This document shows positions 1-7,831 of a stretch of DNA of 50,494 nt, in pieces. Made by a program: the position numbers and the translations under genes. The notes beneath the pieces were generated by a model, which saw only the letters and a list, made by a program, of their open reading frames with translations, ran no database searches and was not told where the DNA came from. The stretch's first letter is position 1. Each line of letters starts with the position of its first letter. Origin of the DNA: a virus; IMG/VR virus record IMGVR_UViG_3300025577_000014, positions 1 to 50,494 of that record; one strand, 5' to 3'.

Positions 1-290
1 AGCAAATGTTTGATCTTGCTAAATCGTTTCTAGATATTAGAGTAGAAGGTACGGAAAATACCTTTGATGATCAAGCAATTGATGAAGTTTTAAATGTTCA
101 ACGTAAAAATGATGAAGGTAATATGCTTTGGGAAGTATTTAATCGTGTCCAGGAGAATATTATTGAAGGTAATTTCGAATATATTACAAAAACAGGAAAA
201 AAACGTCAAGCTCGAGTTATTAAGAATTTCAAACAAGATCAGGACGTAAATAAAAAAATGTTTAGTAAAGCATTAGAATTTGTAGCATAA
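1..290 (+). CDS. C-terminal end of a DUF932-like phage protein (5' end outside window)
   Basis: The reading frame is open from the first bases of the window (Gln codon at 3-5 before the Met at 6-8), so this is the 3' end of a longer gene and that Met is probably internal. About 95 residues are visible. The segment with LNVQRKNDEGNMLWEVFN, then VQENIIEGN and a basic KKRQARVIKNF stretch, resembles the C-terminal part of the DUF932 family common in phages and plasmids. The function of that family is not established. The stop codon shares one base with the start of the next gene, which implies translational coupling. I see no catalytic motif. The family call is from remembered sequence pattern and is moderate. 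Confidence 0.55.
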   Translation, partial: QMFDLAKSFLDIRVEGTENTFDDQAIDEVLNVQRKNDEGNMLWEVFNRVQENIIEGNFEYITKTGKKRQARVIKNFKQDQDVNKKMFSKALEFVA

Positions 291-763
291 TGGAAAGGAT
301 AACAAATAAAGTAGCGAAGGGGTTAATTCCCCTTCGTGAAAATTACGGAAATACCGGTATTGAAAACGCAGCTTTCTTTACCATCACCCCAAGTGAACGA
401 GGTGAGGGATGGGAAGACGTAACGTATTATACCGAAAAAAAATACGGGCTTTATGCCGATCAAGGTGAAGGAGATCAATGGGTATATGTATTATCAAACC
501 CATCATTACCTAAAGAATATCTAAAAATTGGTTATACTAAATTAAGTCCTGAGGAAAGAGCAATCCAAATATCATCTGCTACTGGTGTTCCTACACCTTA
601 TAAAGTAGAATGGGCTTATAAGTGTTTTAATGGTGAAATAGTAGAAAGAATGACCCATGAAAAATTAAAAGCATTTAGAGTTAATAATAGAAAAGAATTT
701 TTTCATATTAGTTTGGAAGAAGCAAAAGATAATATTATATTAATCGGTAATAAATTTAAATAA
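290..763 (+). CDS. T5orf172/MUG113-type GIY-YIG-superfamily protein
   Basis: A 157-residue protein. The core runs from about residue 63 to 150: WVYVLSNPSLPKEYLKIGYT is a divergent GIY-YIG start (VYVL, then a Lys-Ile-Gly turn), followed by a helix with PEERAIQISSATGVP, and a VERMTHEKLKAFRV helix carrying the Glu and His usual in T5orf172/MUG113 proteins. The C-terminal FFHISLEEAKDNI is also typical of that group. Members are predicted nucleases of the GIY-YIG fold, but the biochemical role in phages is mostly unknown. The start overlaps the preceding stop by one base (TAATG). It could act on host DNA or as a homing-type nuclease; the sequence does not decide. Confidence 0.6.
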   Translation: MERITNKVAKGLIPLRENYGNTGIENAAFFTITPSERGEGWEDVTYYTEKKYGLYADQGEGDQWVYVLSNPSLPKEYLKIGYTKLSPEERAIQISSATGVPTPYKVEWAYKCFNGEIVERMTHEKLKAFRVNNRKEFFHISLEEAKDNIILIGNKFK

Positions 764-764
764 T

Positions 765-905
765 ATGGTTATAGTAATGCAAAATACTATAGATTTTCTT
801 GTAGAGAGTAAGAGAATTAAAGAGTTAAATAAATTAATGGGTGATGATCTTCCTTGGGAGCCTAAAGAAACAGAAACAGAAGTTAAATATTATAAATTAA
901 ATTAA
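765..905 (+). CDS. Small hypothetical protein (46 aa)
   Basis: A short frame beginning two bases after the preceding stop. It reads MVIVMQNTIDFLVESKR..., has a central amphipathic helix, a Leu-Pro-Trp-Glu-Pro turn and an acidic C-terminus. An alternative start is Met5. There is no recognised family. Support comes only from its tight fit between neighbours on the same strand and from sensible amino-acid composition. Confidence 0.4.
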   Translation: MVIVMQNTIDFLVESKRIKELNKLMGDDLPWEPKETETEVKYYKLN

Positions 906-908
906 AAT

Positions 909-1079
909 ATGATGGTATATTTAATAATGGCAGTATTATGGTTAGCACTTACGGAATATATATTCGAGTTAATTGGTGAAAAATTAACCTGGGAAATGAA
1001 AATAATAAATTTTTTATTCTTTCCTATAGTACTAACAATATCCGTTTACACATTTATAAAAGAATTCAATAACGACTAA
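909..1079 (+). CDS. Small membrane protein (56 aa)
   Basis: It starts with two consecutive Met codons three bases after the preceding stop. Two hydrophobic segments are evident: residues 3-20 (VYLIMAVLWLALTEYIFE) and about 33-50 (INFLFFPIVLTISVYTFI), separated by a short charged loop with GEKLTWE. It is probably a two-helix inner-membrane protein with both ends on the same side. No family is recognised. Small membrane proteins in this position of T4-like genomes are often early host-takeover or lysis-timing factors, but nothing here shows that. Confidence 0.45.
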   Translation: MMVYLIMAVLWLALTEYIFELIGEKLTWEMKIINFLFFPIVLTISVYTFIKEFNND

Positions 1080-1089
1080 AAATAAAATT

Positions 1090-1281
1090 ATGGAACAATC
1101 AGAAATCAATTACTTAAAAACTGAATTAGTTAATGACCTAGTAGCCACAACTACTGTAATGGAAGATCTTTGGAGATACCATCCAGAAAACCCAGATAAA
1201 AAGGATGTTGTGTCCGAGTATAAAGTATTAGAAAAAATAAAATTAGATATTGAGCAAGAATTGGAAAACCTAAAGGAATAA
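1090..1281 (+). CDS. Small helical hypothetical protein (63 aa)
   Basis: It is predicted to be almost entirely alpha-helical: an N-terminal helix (residues 1-25), a kink at YHPENPDK, and a second Lys/Glu-rich helix (about 39-63) with heptad-like Leu/Ile spacing. It is preceded by an A-rich stretch (aaaaataaaatt) and no Shine-Dalgarno. No recognised family. It is compatible with a small dimeric coiled-coil protein. Confidence 0.45.
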   Translation: MEQSEINYLKTELVNDLVATTTVMEDLWRYHPENPDKKDVVSEYKVLEKIKLDIEQELENLKE

Positions 1282-1290
1282 CATATATTT

Positions 1291-1719
1291 ATGAACATGA
1301 TAGATAAAGATAAAGTATTTGATTTATTTTCCAAGGAAATGGAAAATGATAACTTGTCTATAGATGACCTGATGAAAGATCCCCTATCTAAGATTGGGAT
1401 GTTTGTTAAGTTAATACAAAATCATGAAATATTCCATAAAAAACTTAATCAATTTTTATCTAAAGAAAACCCTAACTATGATATAGAACAAACTAAAAAT
1501 GCTTCTATGTTTACTGTATATAATAGAGCTTGGTTTTATATTAATCAAATAGATCTTACAGATAAAAACCATTTAGATGCTGTATTAGATTTTAAAAAGG
1601 AACCCTTCCTTTCAATTTTAGAAAAAGTACTCCAATATTTTGAAAATATAGAGGAGTATGAAAAGTGCGCAAAATTGCTAACTCTAAAAAAACTTAAAAG
1701 AAATATACAAAATTACTAG
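1291..1719 (+). CDS. Hypothetical helical protein (142 aa)
   Basis: It starts ATGAACATG, so Met3 at 1297 is an alternative start. The upstream ATATTTATGA closely resembles the ATATTTATAA late box and overlaps the first ATG, which makes the second ATG plausible. The protein is acidic at the N-terminus (DKVFDLFSKEMENDN), has an aromatic middle (NRAWFYINQIDL) and a basic C-terminal tail (LLTLKKLKRNIQNY). No motif or family recognised. A 140-base gap follows, in which I see only two copies of ggggataaaa (1771, 1821) and a weak 4-bp GGGG/CCCC hairpin. Confidence 0.5.
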   Translation: MNMIDKDKVFDLFSKEMENDNLSIDDLMKDPLSKIGMFVKLIQNHEIFHKKLNQFLSKENPNYDIEQTKNASMFTVYNRAWFYINQIDLTDKNHLDAVLDFKKEPFLSILEKVLQYFENIEEYEKCAKLLTLKKLKRNIQNY

Positions 1720-1859
1720 GATACCAGAAAAACTTTACGTAGATTTGTAATACAGGTTTAGGAAATAAAAGGGGATAAAAAGAATAGGAAAAATAAGGCA
1801 ACAAAATAATAAGAAAAACAGGGGATAAAATAAAAACCCCGTTATTAAAATTAACAATT

Positions 1860-2042
1860 ATGAGAAATAAAAATTTATTTGAGAAAAAGTTATTACAATT
1901 ATCTTCAGGTTTATTAGAACTTAAACGTATGGTAGGGGATACAAGAGAAACCGCTACTAGTTTTCGTAAAAGAATTGAAAGTAGTGAAAATATCATAGAG
2001 GATTTACAATCAATGATAGAGCAGGATAATACCATTAGTTAA
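1860..2042 (+). CDS. Small coiled-coil hypothetical protein (60 aa)
   Basis: It begins after an A-rich leader (aaaattaacaatt). Nearly all residues fall in one or two helices with heptad spacing (FEKKLLQLSSGLLELKRMV, then RKRIESSENIIEDLQSMI). No family recognised. The small size and helical content suggest a dimerising accessory protein. It is supported by position and strand only. Confidence 0.45.
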   Translation: MRNKNLFEKKLLQLSSGLLELKRMVGDTRETATSFRKRIESSENIIEDLQSMIEQDNTIS

Positions 2043-2060
2043 ATTAAAAAAAAATAGGTT

Positions 2061-2837
2061 ATGAAATTAACAGCAGAACAACTCCAATCCAATTGGATCG
2101 AATTCAACACTAACATTGAGACATTTATTACTGGAGATCGTAAACAACGTTTACTTGATTTTTATAGTAAATATGAGGACCGTATTATATTAATGCCAGC
2201 AGCTCATAAGAAAGAATACCATTCAGCATTCCCAGGTGGGTATGTAGATCACGTTAATAGAGTAGTAAAGGCAGCATTGTCCATGTCCGCTGTATGGGAG
2301 GGGTTTGGTTGTGATATGACGACATTTACCCAGGAAGAATTGGTATTTTCGGCGATTAATCATGACTTAGGTAAAATGGGATCTGATACTGAAGAAGCAT
2401 ATGTACCCCAGACAGATAATTGGAGACGTGATAAATTAGGTGAAGATTATATGTTTAATAAAGCATTACCATTTTCATCCGTTCCAGATCGTGGATTATT
2501 TCTACTTCAGCAACATGATATTAAATATACTTTTAATGAAATGATTGCTATCCAGACCCATGATGGTTTATATGACTCAGCAAATGAGAAATATTTAAAA
2601 GCATTTATGCCAGAACAAAAACCTCGCACATCACTTCCATTTATTTTACATCAGGCTGACATGATGGCGGCACGTATTGAATTTGAGATTGAGTGGTTAC
2701 CAAAATTCTCTAAGAATAGCGTGGCTACGCCAAAGAAAAATTATACATTGACGTCAAATCAAAAAGGTAATTCTAAACAAAAGGCACTTAATAAAGTATC
2801 TAGTGTAGGATTAAAAAACATGTTAGATAACTTATGA
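2061..2837 (+). CDS. HD-domain metal-dependent phosphohydrolase
   Basis: A 258-residue protein with a complete set of HD-superfamily ligands: His64 in GGYVDHVNRV, the His101-Asp102 doublet in INHDLGK, His167-Asp168 in QTHDG, and Asp200 in ILHQADMMA. The spacing fits metal-dependent phosphohydrolases (nucleotidase or phosphodiesterase class) found in many T4-like marine phages. The C-terminal 40 residues are basic and low-complexity. The substrate cannot be read from sequence; a nucleotide or nucleotide second messenger is likely. Its TGA stop overlaps the next ATG (ATGA at 2834), indicating coupling. It starts after aataggtt, an A-rich non-Shine-Dalgarno context seen at several genes in this window. 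Confidence 0.75.
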   Translation: MKLTAEQLQSNWIEFNTNIETFITGDRKQRLLDFYSKYEDRIILMPAAHKKEYHSAFPGGYVDHVNRVVKAALSMSAVWEGFGCDMTTFTQEELVFSAINHDLGKMGSDTEEAYVPQTDNWRRDKLGEDYMFNKALPFSSVPDRGLFLLQQHDIKYTFNEMIAIQTHDGLYDSANEKYLKAFMPEQKPRTSLPFILHQADMMAARIEFEIEWLPKFSKNSVATPKKNYTLTSNQKGNSKQKALNKVSSVGLKNMLDNL

Positions 2838-3109
2838 TATTAAATATAGTAATTATTGTTTTAGGGGTTTTGGTCGTTGTCTTAGGATATACGACCATCA
2901 ACCTATTAAAGAAAAATGAGAAAATGCTAGAAATAATTATCAATCAGAATAGTTATATAGCAGAATTTTCAAAACAATTAGAAATATCAGATAAACGTTT
3001 ACAAGACGTAGATTCTAAAGGTATATTCAAAGCTGATGATGAAATAGGTTGGATTTTTGATCAAATAAAGGTAATACAAACCAATTTATCAAGATTTAAA
3101 GTCCAATAA
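2834..3109 (+). CDS. Membrane-anchored small coiled-coil protein (91 aa)
   Basis: One clear N-terminal transmembrane helix (residues 2-25, ILNIVIIVLGVLVVVLGYTT) is followed by Lys-Lys, which favours a cytoplasmic C-terminus. A long helix with heptad Leu/Ile positions runs to about residue 60, then a short acidic GIFKADDEIGWIF segment. No family recognised. It overlaps the HD hydrolase by four bases and lies six bases before the sigma factor gene, so it belongs to the same operon. It may tether a partner to the membrane. Confidence 0.5.
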   Translation: MILNIVIIVLGVLVVVLGYTTINLLKKNEKMLEIIINQNSYIAEFSKQLEISDKRLQDVDSKGIFKADDEIGWIFDQIKVIQTNLSRFKVQ

Positions 3110-3114
3110 CATTT

Positions 3115-3828
3115 ATGGCCCCAATAAAGAAAAAACGTAGACCTAAGAGTAAGAACTACTTCACTCAAGATACAGAAGATGCTATTGTATTATATAATAA
3201 TACTGAATGTTCTGAAGTAAGAAGTAAAATTTACGATAAAGAAATTCATTATGCTTTCTTCAAACTTACTCAAAACATTATCCACACATTTAAATTTTAC
3301 CATACAGAAGTAGAAAATTTAGAACATCTCCAACATGAGATAATTGTTTTTTTATTATCAAAAATTCATTTATTTGACCCAACAAGGGGGGCTAAAGCAT
3401 ATTCTTATTTTGGAACCATTGTAAAACGTTGGTTAATTCTATATAATACAAAAAATTATAGTAAAAAAATCAAAAAAGTACCTGTTGATGTATTAACTGG
3501 AGAACATTCGACCCACACATATAAAATGGGAGATGAAATTATTAAAACTGATTTAGATAAATACATTGATATATTTGTTGATCATGTTACATCAAACATA
3601 TTTGAGTTATTTCCTAAAAAGAATGATGCCCAAATAGCAGATGCAATTTTAGAATTATTTCGTAAACGAGAAACTATAGAGGTTTTTAATAAAAAAGCAC
3701 TTTATATATACATTCGTGAAATTATAGATGTAAAAACTCCTAAAATAACAAAGATTGCAGATAAACTTCATACTATCTTTAAACAACAATATATATTTTA
3801 TTTAGAGAACGGTTACGCTAGATTCTAA
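3115..3828 (+). CDS. 55: gp55-like late-transcription sigma factor
   Basis: 237 residues. Residues 18-60 (helical, with DAIVLYNNT and KIYDKEIHYAFFKL) and 65-115 (ENLEHLQHEIIVFLLSKI, FDPTRGAKAYSYFGTIVKRW) match the sigma-70 region 2 layout of T4 gp55-type late sigma factors. The RGAKAYSYF...RW segment corresponds to the promoter-melting and -10 recognition helix. A basic N-terminus (KKKRRPKSK) is present. T4 gp55 (185 aa) redirects host RNA polymerase to TATAAATA late promoters with gp33 and the sliding clamp. The present protein is longer and has an extra C-terminal helical part. An ATATTTATAA box and the structural block start right after the gene. The identification is by pattern, not alignment. 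Confidence 0.7.
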   Translation: MAPIKKKRRPKSKNYFTQDTEDAIVLYNNTECSEVRSKIYDKEIHYAFFKLTQNIIHTFKFYHTEVENLEHLQHEIIVFLLSKIHLFDPTRGAKAYSYFGTIVKRWLILYNTKNYSKKIKKVPVDVLTGEHSTHTYKMGDEIIKTDLDKYIDIFVDHVTSNIFELFPKKNDAQIADAILELFRKRETIEVFNKKALYIYIREIIDVKTPKITKIADKLHTIFKQQYIFYLENGYARF

Positions 3829-3843
3829 TTCCTTCTTATATCC

Positions 3844-3853
3844 ATATTTATAA
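3844..3853 (+). promoter_or_regulatory. Putative late promoter box (ATATTTATAA)
   Basis: Ten-base box followed by an A-rich leader, 12 bases before the ATG at 3866, at the first gene of the baseplate block. The same box precedes most late blocks in this window. Its reverse complement contains TATAAATA, the T4 late promoter octamer. Direction and activity are inferred from position. Confidence 0.4.
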
Positions 3854-3865
3854 TAAAATAACATC

Positions 3866-4225
3866 ATGGGCGCATTAGATAGTGTAGTATTTGGTAACAA
3901 AAAATTCTCAGACATATTAAGTGAGATATATGATAACCAAAAAACAAAACAACAACAAATAGGGGGATTAATATCAGAATTAAAACCATTAATTAACGAT
4001 ATTGGTGATGCTACTTTGATTGTTCCTCTTATAAAAGAATATATGGAAATTGGTGTTCGAAATGACGAACAGTTAATAAAAATGTCCACAATTATACAAC
4101 GTGTTTTAAACAATTCAGTTAGTGATGATCCTACTGGCATTACAGATGCAGAAAAAGATCAATTAATGAAAGAGTTAGAAACTCTTAATAAGAATTACGA
4201 AGAAAAAAAAGATGGCAGTAAATAA
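3866..4225 (+). CDS. Hypothetical virion/baseplate-block protein (119 aa)
   Basis: First gene of the structural block, directly behind a late box. It is mostly helical: SDILSEIYDNQKTKQQQIG, a central LIVPLIKEYMEIGVRNDEQL helix, and a charged C-terminal helix. It overlaps the next gene, the putative baseplate hub, by 14 bases, so the two are co-translated. No family recognised. The position suggests a small hub-associated or baseplate assembly protein, which is inference from context only. Confidence 0.5.
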   Translation: MGALDSVVFGNKKFSDILSEIYDNQKTKQQQIGGLISELKPLINDIGDATLIVPLIKEYMEIGVRNDEQLIKMSTIIQRVLNNSVSDDPTGITDAEKDQLMKELETLNKNYEEKKDGSK

Positions 4226-5540
4226 AACTGGAATCTCTAGATTATTTCAATCATCACCTAATACTAACTCAAGTATAAGTGGTGCTACTGATGAGGTTTC
4301 ACAAATAGGAAAATTTATAATTGCTAGGGTTACAGATGTTAATCTTAATTCTAATTCTGATTTATTTACAAAAACTGGTAAATGGTCAGGAATAGGAACA
4401 ATTAACTTTTCTGAAGTTAAAACCCCAGGTTCTACAAGTTTAGACGATATTACTCCCCAATTAGCTACCCCCTTATTCCCTAATTTAAAAAATTACCCCT
4501 TAGTTAATGAATATGTACTTATTGTAAAAGGACCATCAAATGTAAATCCTGATATAGGATCACAATTAAAGAATTTTTATGTAAGTATTACTTCATTATG
4601 GAATAGCCAACACATGAATGCTGTACCTATAGGTTTAAATAATGATAGTGATGTTGCCCCCTCTTTAAATAAATCTTATACCTCTATAGAAACAGGAAAT
4701 GTAAATAGACCTGCAACACAAAAACAAAGTATAGATTTAAATGGTAATAGTGGTGGTACTTTTGAAGAAAAAGGAAATATCCACCCCATTTTACCCTTTG
4801 CGGGCGATAATATATTTGAAGGTAGATTTGGTAATAGTATTAGATTAGGTAATACCTCTAAAGCTGGAGGCATTATTACAAATAATTGGTCTACGGGTAA
4901 TAATACTGAAAATGGCGACCCCATTACTATTATTAAAAATGGTCAACCCTTAAATGGCTCATCAGAAGGTTATTTACCTATAACAGAAGATATAAATAAT
5001 GACCCTACGTCTATATATTTAACTTCTACTCAAAAAATACCATTTGATATAGCGGTTGCTTTAAAACGTGAAGGTGAAGGTTCAACTATACCTTATTCTA
5101 ACATAATTTCTCCTGTACCTAAATCACCTAAATCCTATAATGGTCCTCAGGTAATATTAAATTCAGGTAGATTATTATTTAATACTCATACGGATAGTAT
5201 ATTACTTTCTTCACAAAAGTCTATTGTATTAACATCAATTGAAGATTTAGGAATACAATCTCAAACTAAAAATGTAAATATTATATCTGATAAAGGTGTA
5301 GTATCTCTAGGTAAACAAAATGCATCTGAATCCGTAATTTTAGGTGATACATTTATAAATGATTTTACAGCATTAATAGATAATTTAAAAACTTTATGTA
5401 GTGCTTTAGGTAAAGAAGGTTCTCTTCCTATTGCTTCATCTTTAGCCAATATTCTTAGTCAATCTGGGGGTGTATTAGATAATATATCTAACAGGGCACA
5501 AGCAGGTGATTATAAATCAAAAAAAGTAAAAACTACCTAA
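4212..5540 (+). CDS. Baseplate hub-like protein with OB-fold (gp5-like, no lysozyme)
   Basis: 442 residues. The N-terminal region from about 30 to 130 (GKFIIARVTDVNL, then YPLVNEYVLIVKGPS and a FYVSITSLWN strand) looks like the OB-fold that opens T4 gp5-type hub proteins. Residues about 195-215 contain GDNIFEGRFGNSIRLGNT, a signature I associate with phage baseplate structural proteins. Residues about 315-370 form a repetitive beta stretch (LLFNTHTDSILLSSQKSIVL) like the start of a gp5 C-terminal spike. The muramidase domain of T4 gp5 is not present. The very C-terminus is helical and ends in basic residues. It likely forms part of the central hub or spike. The exact T4 counterpart is uncertain. 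Confidence 0.55.
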   Translation: MAVNKTGISRLFQSSPNTNSSISGATDEVSQIGKFIIARVTDVNLNSNSDLFTKTGKWSGIGTINFSEVKTPGSTSLDDITPQLATPLFPNLKNYPLVNEYVLIVKGPSNVNPDIGSQLKNFYVSITSLWNSQHMNAVPIGLNNDSDVAPSLNKSYTSIETGNVNRPATQKQSIDLNGNSGGTFEEKGNIHPILPFAGDNIFEGRFGNSIRLGNTSKAGGIITNNWSTGNNTENGDPITIIKNGQPLNGSSEGYLPITEDINNDPTSIYLTSTQKIPFDIAVALKREGEGSTIPYSNIISPVPKSPKSYNGPQVILNSGRLLFNTHTDSILLSSQKSIVLTSIEDLGIQSQTKNVNIISDKGVVSLGKQNASESVILGDTFINDFTALIDNLKTLCSALGKEGSLPIASSLANILSQSGGVLDNISNRAQAGDYKSKKVKTT

Positions 5541-5541
5541 T

Positions 5542-7008
5542 ATGATAGATGAAAAAACATTATTAGATTTAGGTAAAGTATTTTTAAATACCCCTAAAGG
5601 TCAGGAAATAATAGCAAAAGCTGAAGGTGTAAAAGACAATGTTGATGATTTCAAAGCAACTAAAGAACAACTTGAAAAATACAAACCGGTTATTACTACT
5701 TTTTCTACTAAAGGAAGATTATATAGTGAACAAACAAGTGAACCTATTCAAGGAGTTGAAGTAAAACCTTTACTTGTTTTATTTCCAATGAAATTAGTAA
5801 CTAAAACTAGAAAAATTAAAATTGACGACCCCAGTGGTAAAATAAATAGAATAACTGGTAAACCTAAACAAATAAAAATAGAGGAAGAATATAAAGAATA
5901 TGTATATGATAAAAATGGTGATAAAGAAATAAAAACTGATGAAAATGGGGAATATGAGATTAGGTTTGGAACAGTATCAATTGAAGCTTTACCTGAATTA
6001 TCTATATTAGAACCAACAGTTCTTTATAAAAAAGACCAATACGCCCCAGATAAACAATCTTTAATAACCCTTGAGGGAGAAGTACCACAAATTCTACCTA
6101 TAAAAAAATTAATTGATATAGATAAAGAAGCTGAAAGGCGGGCAGATCAAGTAAAAGATGAAATGAATAAGCTAGCTGAAACTGCTGCCCTTATAGGCTT
6201 AGGAGCAGTCCAAATAGCTATAATTACCATAAAAGCTCAAATATTATCATTTGCCGGGGTAGCCCAAAACAAATTATTTCCTTTAGCTATATCTTTAATG
6301 GTTGTGTTTGGTATTACCAAATTAGAAAAAGAAGAACAAGAAACGGCAGTATGCCCTAATAATGAGCTTTTAAGAGAACTTATAAAACGAAGAAATTCTA
6401 TAGTTAAACAAATAAACCAAATGTGGATAGTAATAGCAGCAAACACAGCAATAGCAGCTTTATTTCTTTACTTATCAATTCAATTAAAGGGTGTAAAAAG
6501 TAGTATTTCCGCAATAGGCTTCCCAGTTGCCACACCTCCTGGTGTAGGTGTACCTTATTCTTTAATAGCAAAATTAGAAGATGTTAAAGAGTTACTTAAA
6601 GATTTAGTTGATATATCCGAAGATTTAAAAAAGGCATTACTTATATCCCTTATATTTTTAGTTATATCCTTAATAATAATATTAAGATACTTAAAACGTG
6701 TTGATGAACTAATAGAAAATTGTGGTGGTGATATACCTATGGAACAAATAAATGCTGAGCTTTTAGCAATACAAGCTAACTCACAAGAACAAGGAAATGT
6801 AATATTAACTAATGTAAATGGTTTTGAATTATCTGTAATACAAGAAGATAAATTTAAGGTAGGTGACCAATATAGAAGAAGAGCAATAGCTAAAAATTCA
6901 GGAGGAATTACAATATTACAAGGAGAACCTTCATTTAGTGCTGAAGACCAAATATTACTAGACGAACTAGCATTTTATATAATACAAAACAATTTAAAAG
7001 CAGATTAA
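5542..7008 (+). CDS. Baseplate-block protein with carboxypeptidase-regulatory-like domain and membrane helices
   Basis: 488 residues. Residues about 52-160 read as a carboxypeptidase-regulatory-like (CarboxypepD_reg/transthyretin-like) beta-sandwich: FSTKGRLYSEQTSEPIQGVE at the start and TDENGEYEIRFG before the last strands. A charged helix (190-212) follows, then hydrophobic segments at about 214-257, 294-314 and 365-382 that look like transmembrane helices, with KRRNSIVKQ and DVKELLKDLVDI helices between. The C-terminal 90 residues are soluble. It starts one base after the hub-like gene stop. No T4 homologue recognised. Membrane segments in a tail protein suggest a tape-measure- or pilot-like role in membrane penetration, which is inference. 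Confidence 0.5.
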   Translation: MIDEKTLLDLGKVFLNTPKGQEIIAKAEGVKDNVDDFKATKEQLEKYKPVITTFSTKGRLYSEQTSEPIQGVEVKPLLVLFPMKLVTKTRKIKIDDPSGKINRITGKPKQIKIEEEYKEYVYDKNGDKEIKTDENGEYEIRFGTVSIEALPELSILEPTVLYKKDQYAPDKQSLITLEGEVPQILPIKKLIDIDKEAERRADQVKDEMNKLAETAALIGLGAVQIAIITIKAQILSFAGVAQNKLFPLAISLMVVFGITKLEKEEQETAVCPNNELLRELIKRRNSIVKQINQMWIVIAANTAIAALFLYLSIQLKGVKSSISAIGFPVATPPGVGVPYSLIAKLEDVKELLKDLVDISEDLKKALLISLIFLVISLIIILRYLKRVDELIENCGGDIPMEQINAELLAIQANSQEQGNVILTNVNGFELSVIQEDKFKVGDQYRRRAIAKNSGGITILQGEPSFSAEDQILLDELAFYIIQNNLKAD

Positions 7009-7012
7009 TTCA

Positions 7013-7022
7013 ATATTTATAA
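7013..7022 (+). promoter_or_regulatory. Putative late promoter box (ATATTTATAA)
   Basis: Exact copy of the box, four bases before the ATG at 7027. It is so close that a transcript starting downstream of it would be leaderless for this gene, or the box might serve the gp25 gene that follows. Activity inferred. Confidence 0.35.
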
Positions 7023-7026
7023 ACAT

Positions 7027-7422
7027 ATGAAACTAAATCAATTAAAAACAATCGTAAAAGAAGCAGTGAAAGAGGCTATACAAGAAGAGATGAAAGACAT
7101 CCTTATGGAAGCTGTACGTGCTCCTAAACAAACCGTTGTCGAAAGAATAACAGCAAACCCATCAACAGATCCAGGAACACCTAGTCCCCTGAATCCAGTA
7201 ATGCAAACTTCACTTCCTGAAACGGATAAACTAAAACTAAGAGAAAACATGATGAGTGTTTTAGATGGTATGAGACCTGGGGCAAATGGTACTATAAGTG
7301 CAAATACTAATAGTAGACCATTACAAATGGGTAGTATGGATACTACATCTCCAAATGGTCAATTACCTCAAGGTGAGGTATCTATGGATATGATTAATAA
7401 CATAATGAAAGGAAAAGTATAA
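7027..7422 (+). CDS. Hypothetical structural protein with N-terminal amphipathic helix (131 aa)
   Basis: The N-terminal 30 residues form an amphipathic Lys/Glu helix (MKLNQLKTIVKEAVKEAIQE). The rest is Pro/Thr/Asn-rich and probably extended, ending with a short helix (MDMINNIMKG). It lies just upstream of gp25 in the baseplate block. The opening MKLNQLKTIVKE is reminiscent of the tags at 47749, 48291 and 49088 but ends in Val-Lys-Glu, not Leu/Ile-X-Glu, so a targeting role is doubtful. No family recognised. Confidence 0.45.
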   Translation: MKLNQLKTIVKEAVKEAIQEEMKDILMEAVRAPKQTVVERITANPSTDPGTPSPLNPVMQTSLPETDKLKLRENMMSVLDGMRPGANGTISANTNSRPLQMGSMDTTSPNGQLPQGEVSMDMINNIMKGKV

Positions 7423-7423
7423 T

Positions 7424-7831
7424 ATGGCATTTAGAGCACCCAATCAATTTGTTAATGATTTAAGACCCTCAGTTGGTATTGGAGTAAACATCCCATTCAA
7501 TGAAGGTGGTGTGTTCACTCCTAATTACCAAACAGCAGAAGCAATTAAAAATAATTTAATTAATTACTTTTTAACCAACCCGGGTGAAAGACCTGGAAAT
7601 CCAACATTTGGTGGTGGTTTAAGAAGATTTATATTTACTCAAATAGATTCAGGAAATTTAGATTTTTTAAGGGAAGATGTAGAAACTAAAGTTAAAAGAG
7701 AATTCCCTTTAGTAAATGTTCAAGAATTAAATGTTTTAACTAACCAAGACAATAACGAAGTAACAGTACAAATATATTATAATGTTATAAATACTGCTAT
7801 TGAAGATACTTTAAATTTAAATTTTAACTAA
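7424..7831 (+). CDS. 25: Baseplate wedge protein gp25 (GPW/gp25 family)
   Basis: 135 residues, close to T4 gp25 (132). The family hallmark is clear: AEAIKNNLINYFLTNPGERP, then NPTFGGGLRRFIF, followed by a helix (LREDVETKVKREFP) and the final beta strands (EVTVQIYYNVIN). gp25 proteins form the conserved core of the baseplate wedge and nucleate sheath assembly in contractile tails. Its stop overlaps the gp6 start by one base (TAATG), matching the usual gp25-gp6 order of T4-like phages. High confidence. Confidence 0.93.
   Translation: MAFRAPNQFVNDLRPSVGIGVNIPFNEGGVFTPNYQTAEAIKNNLINYFLTNPGERPGNPTFGGGLRRFIFTQIDSGNLDFLREDVETKVKREFPLVNVQELNVLTNQDNNEVTVQIYYNVINTAIEDTLNLNFN

Noticed and set aside
1110-1334. 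Minus-strand frames at 1110-1334, 1694-2035 and 3802-4140
   Set aside because: They overlap well-placed + strand genes, have hydrophobic low-information translations and no start context; treated as shadows.
1821-1840. GGGG...CCCC hairpin before the 60-aa gene as a terminator
   Set aside because: Only four G-C pairs with a 12-base A-rich loop and no U-run; too weak.
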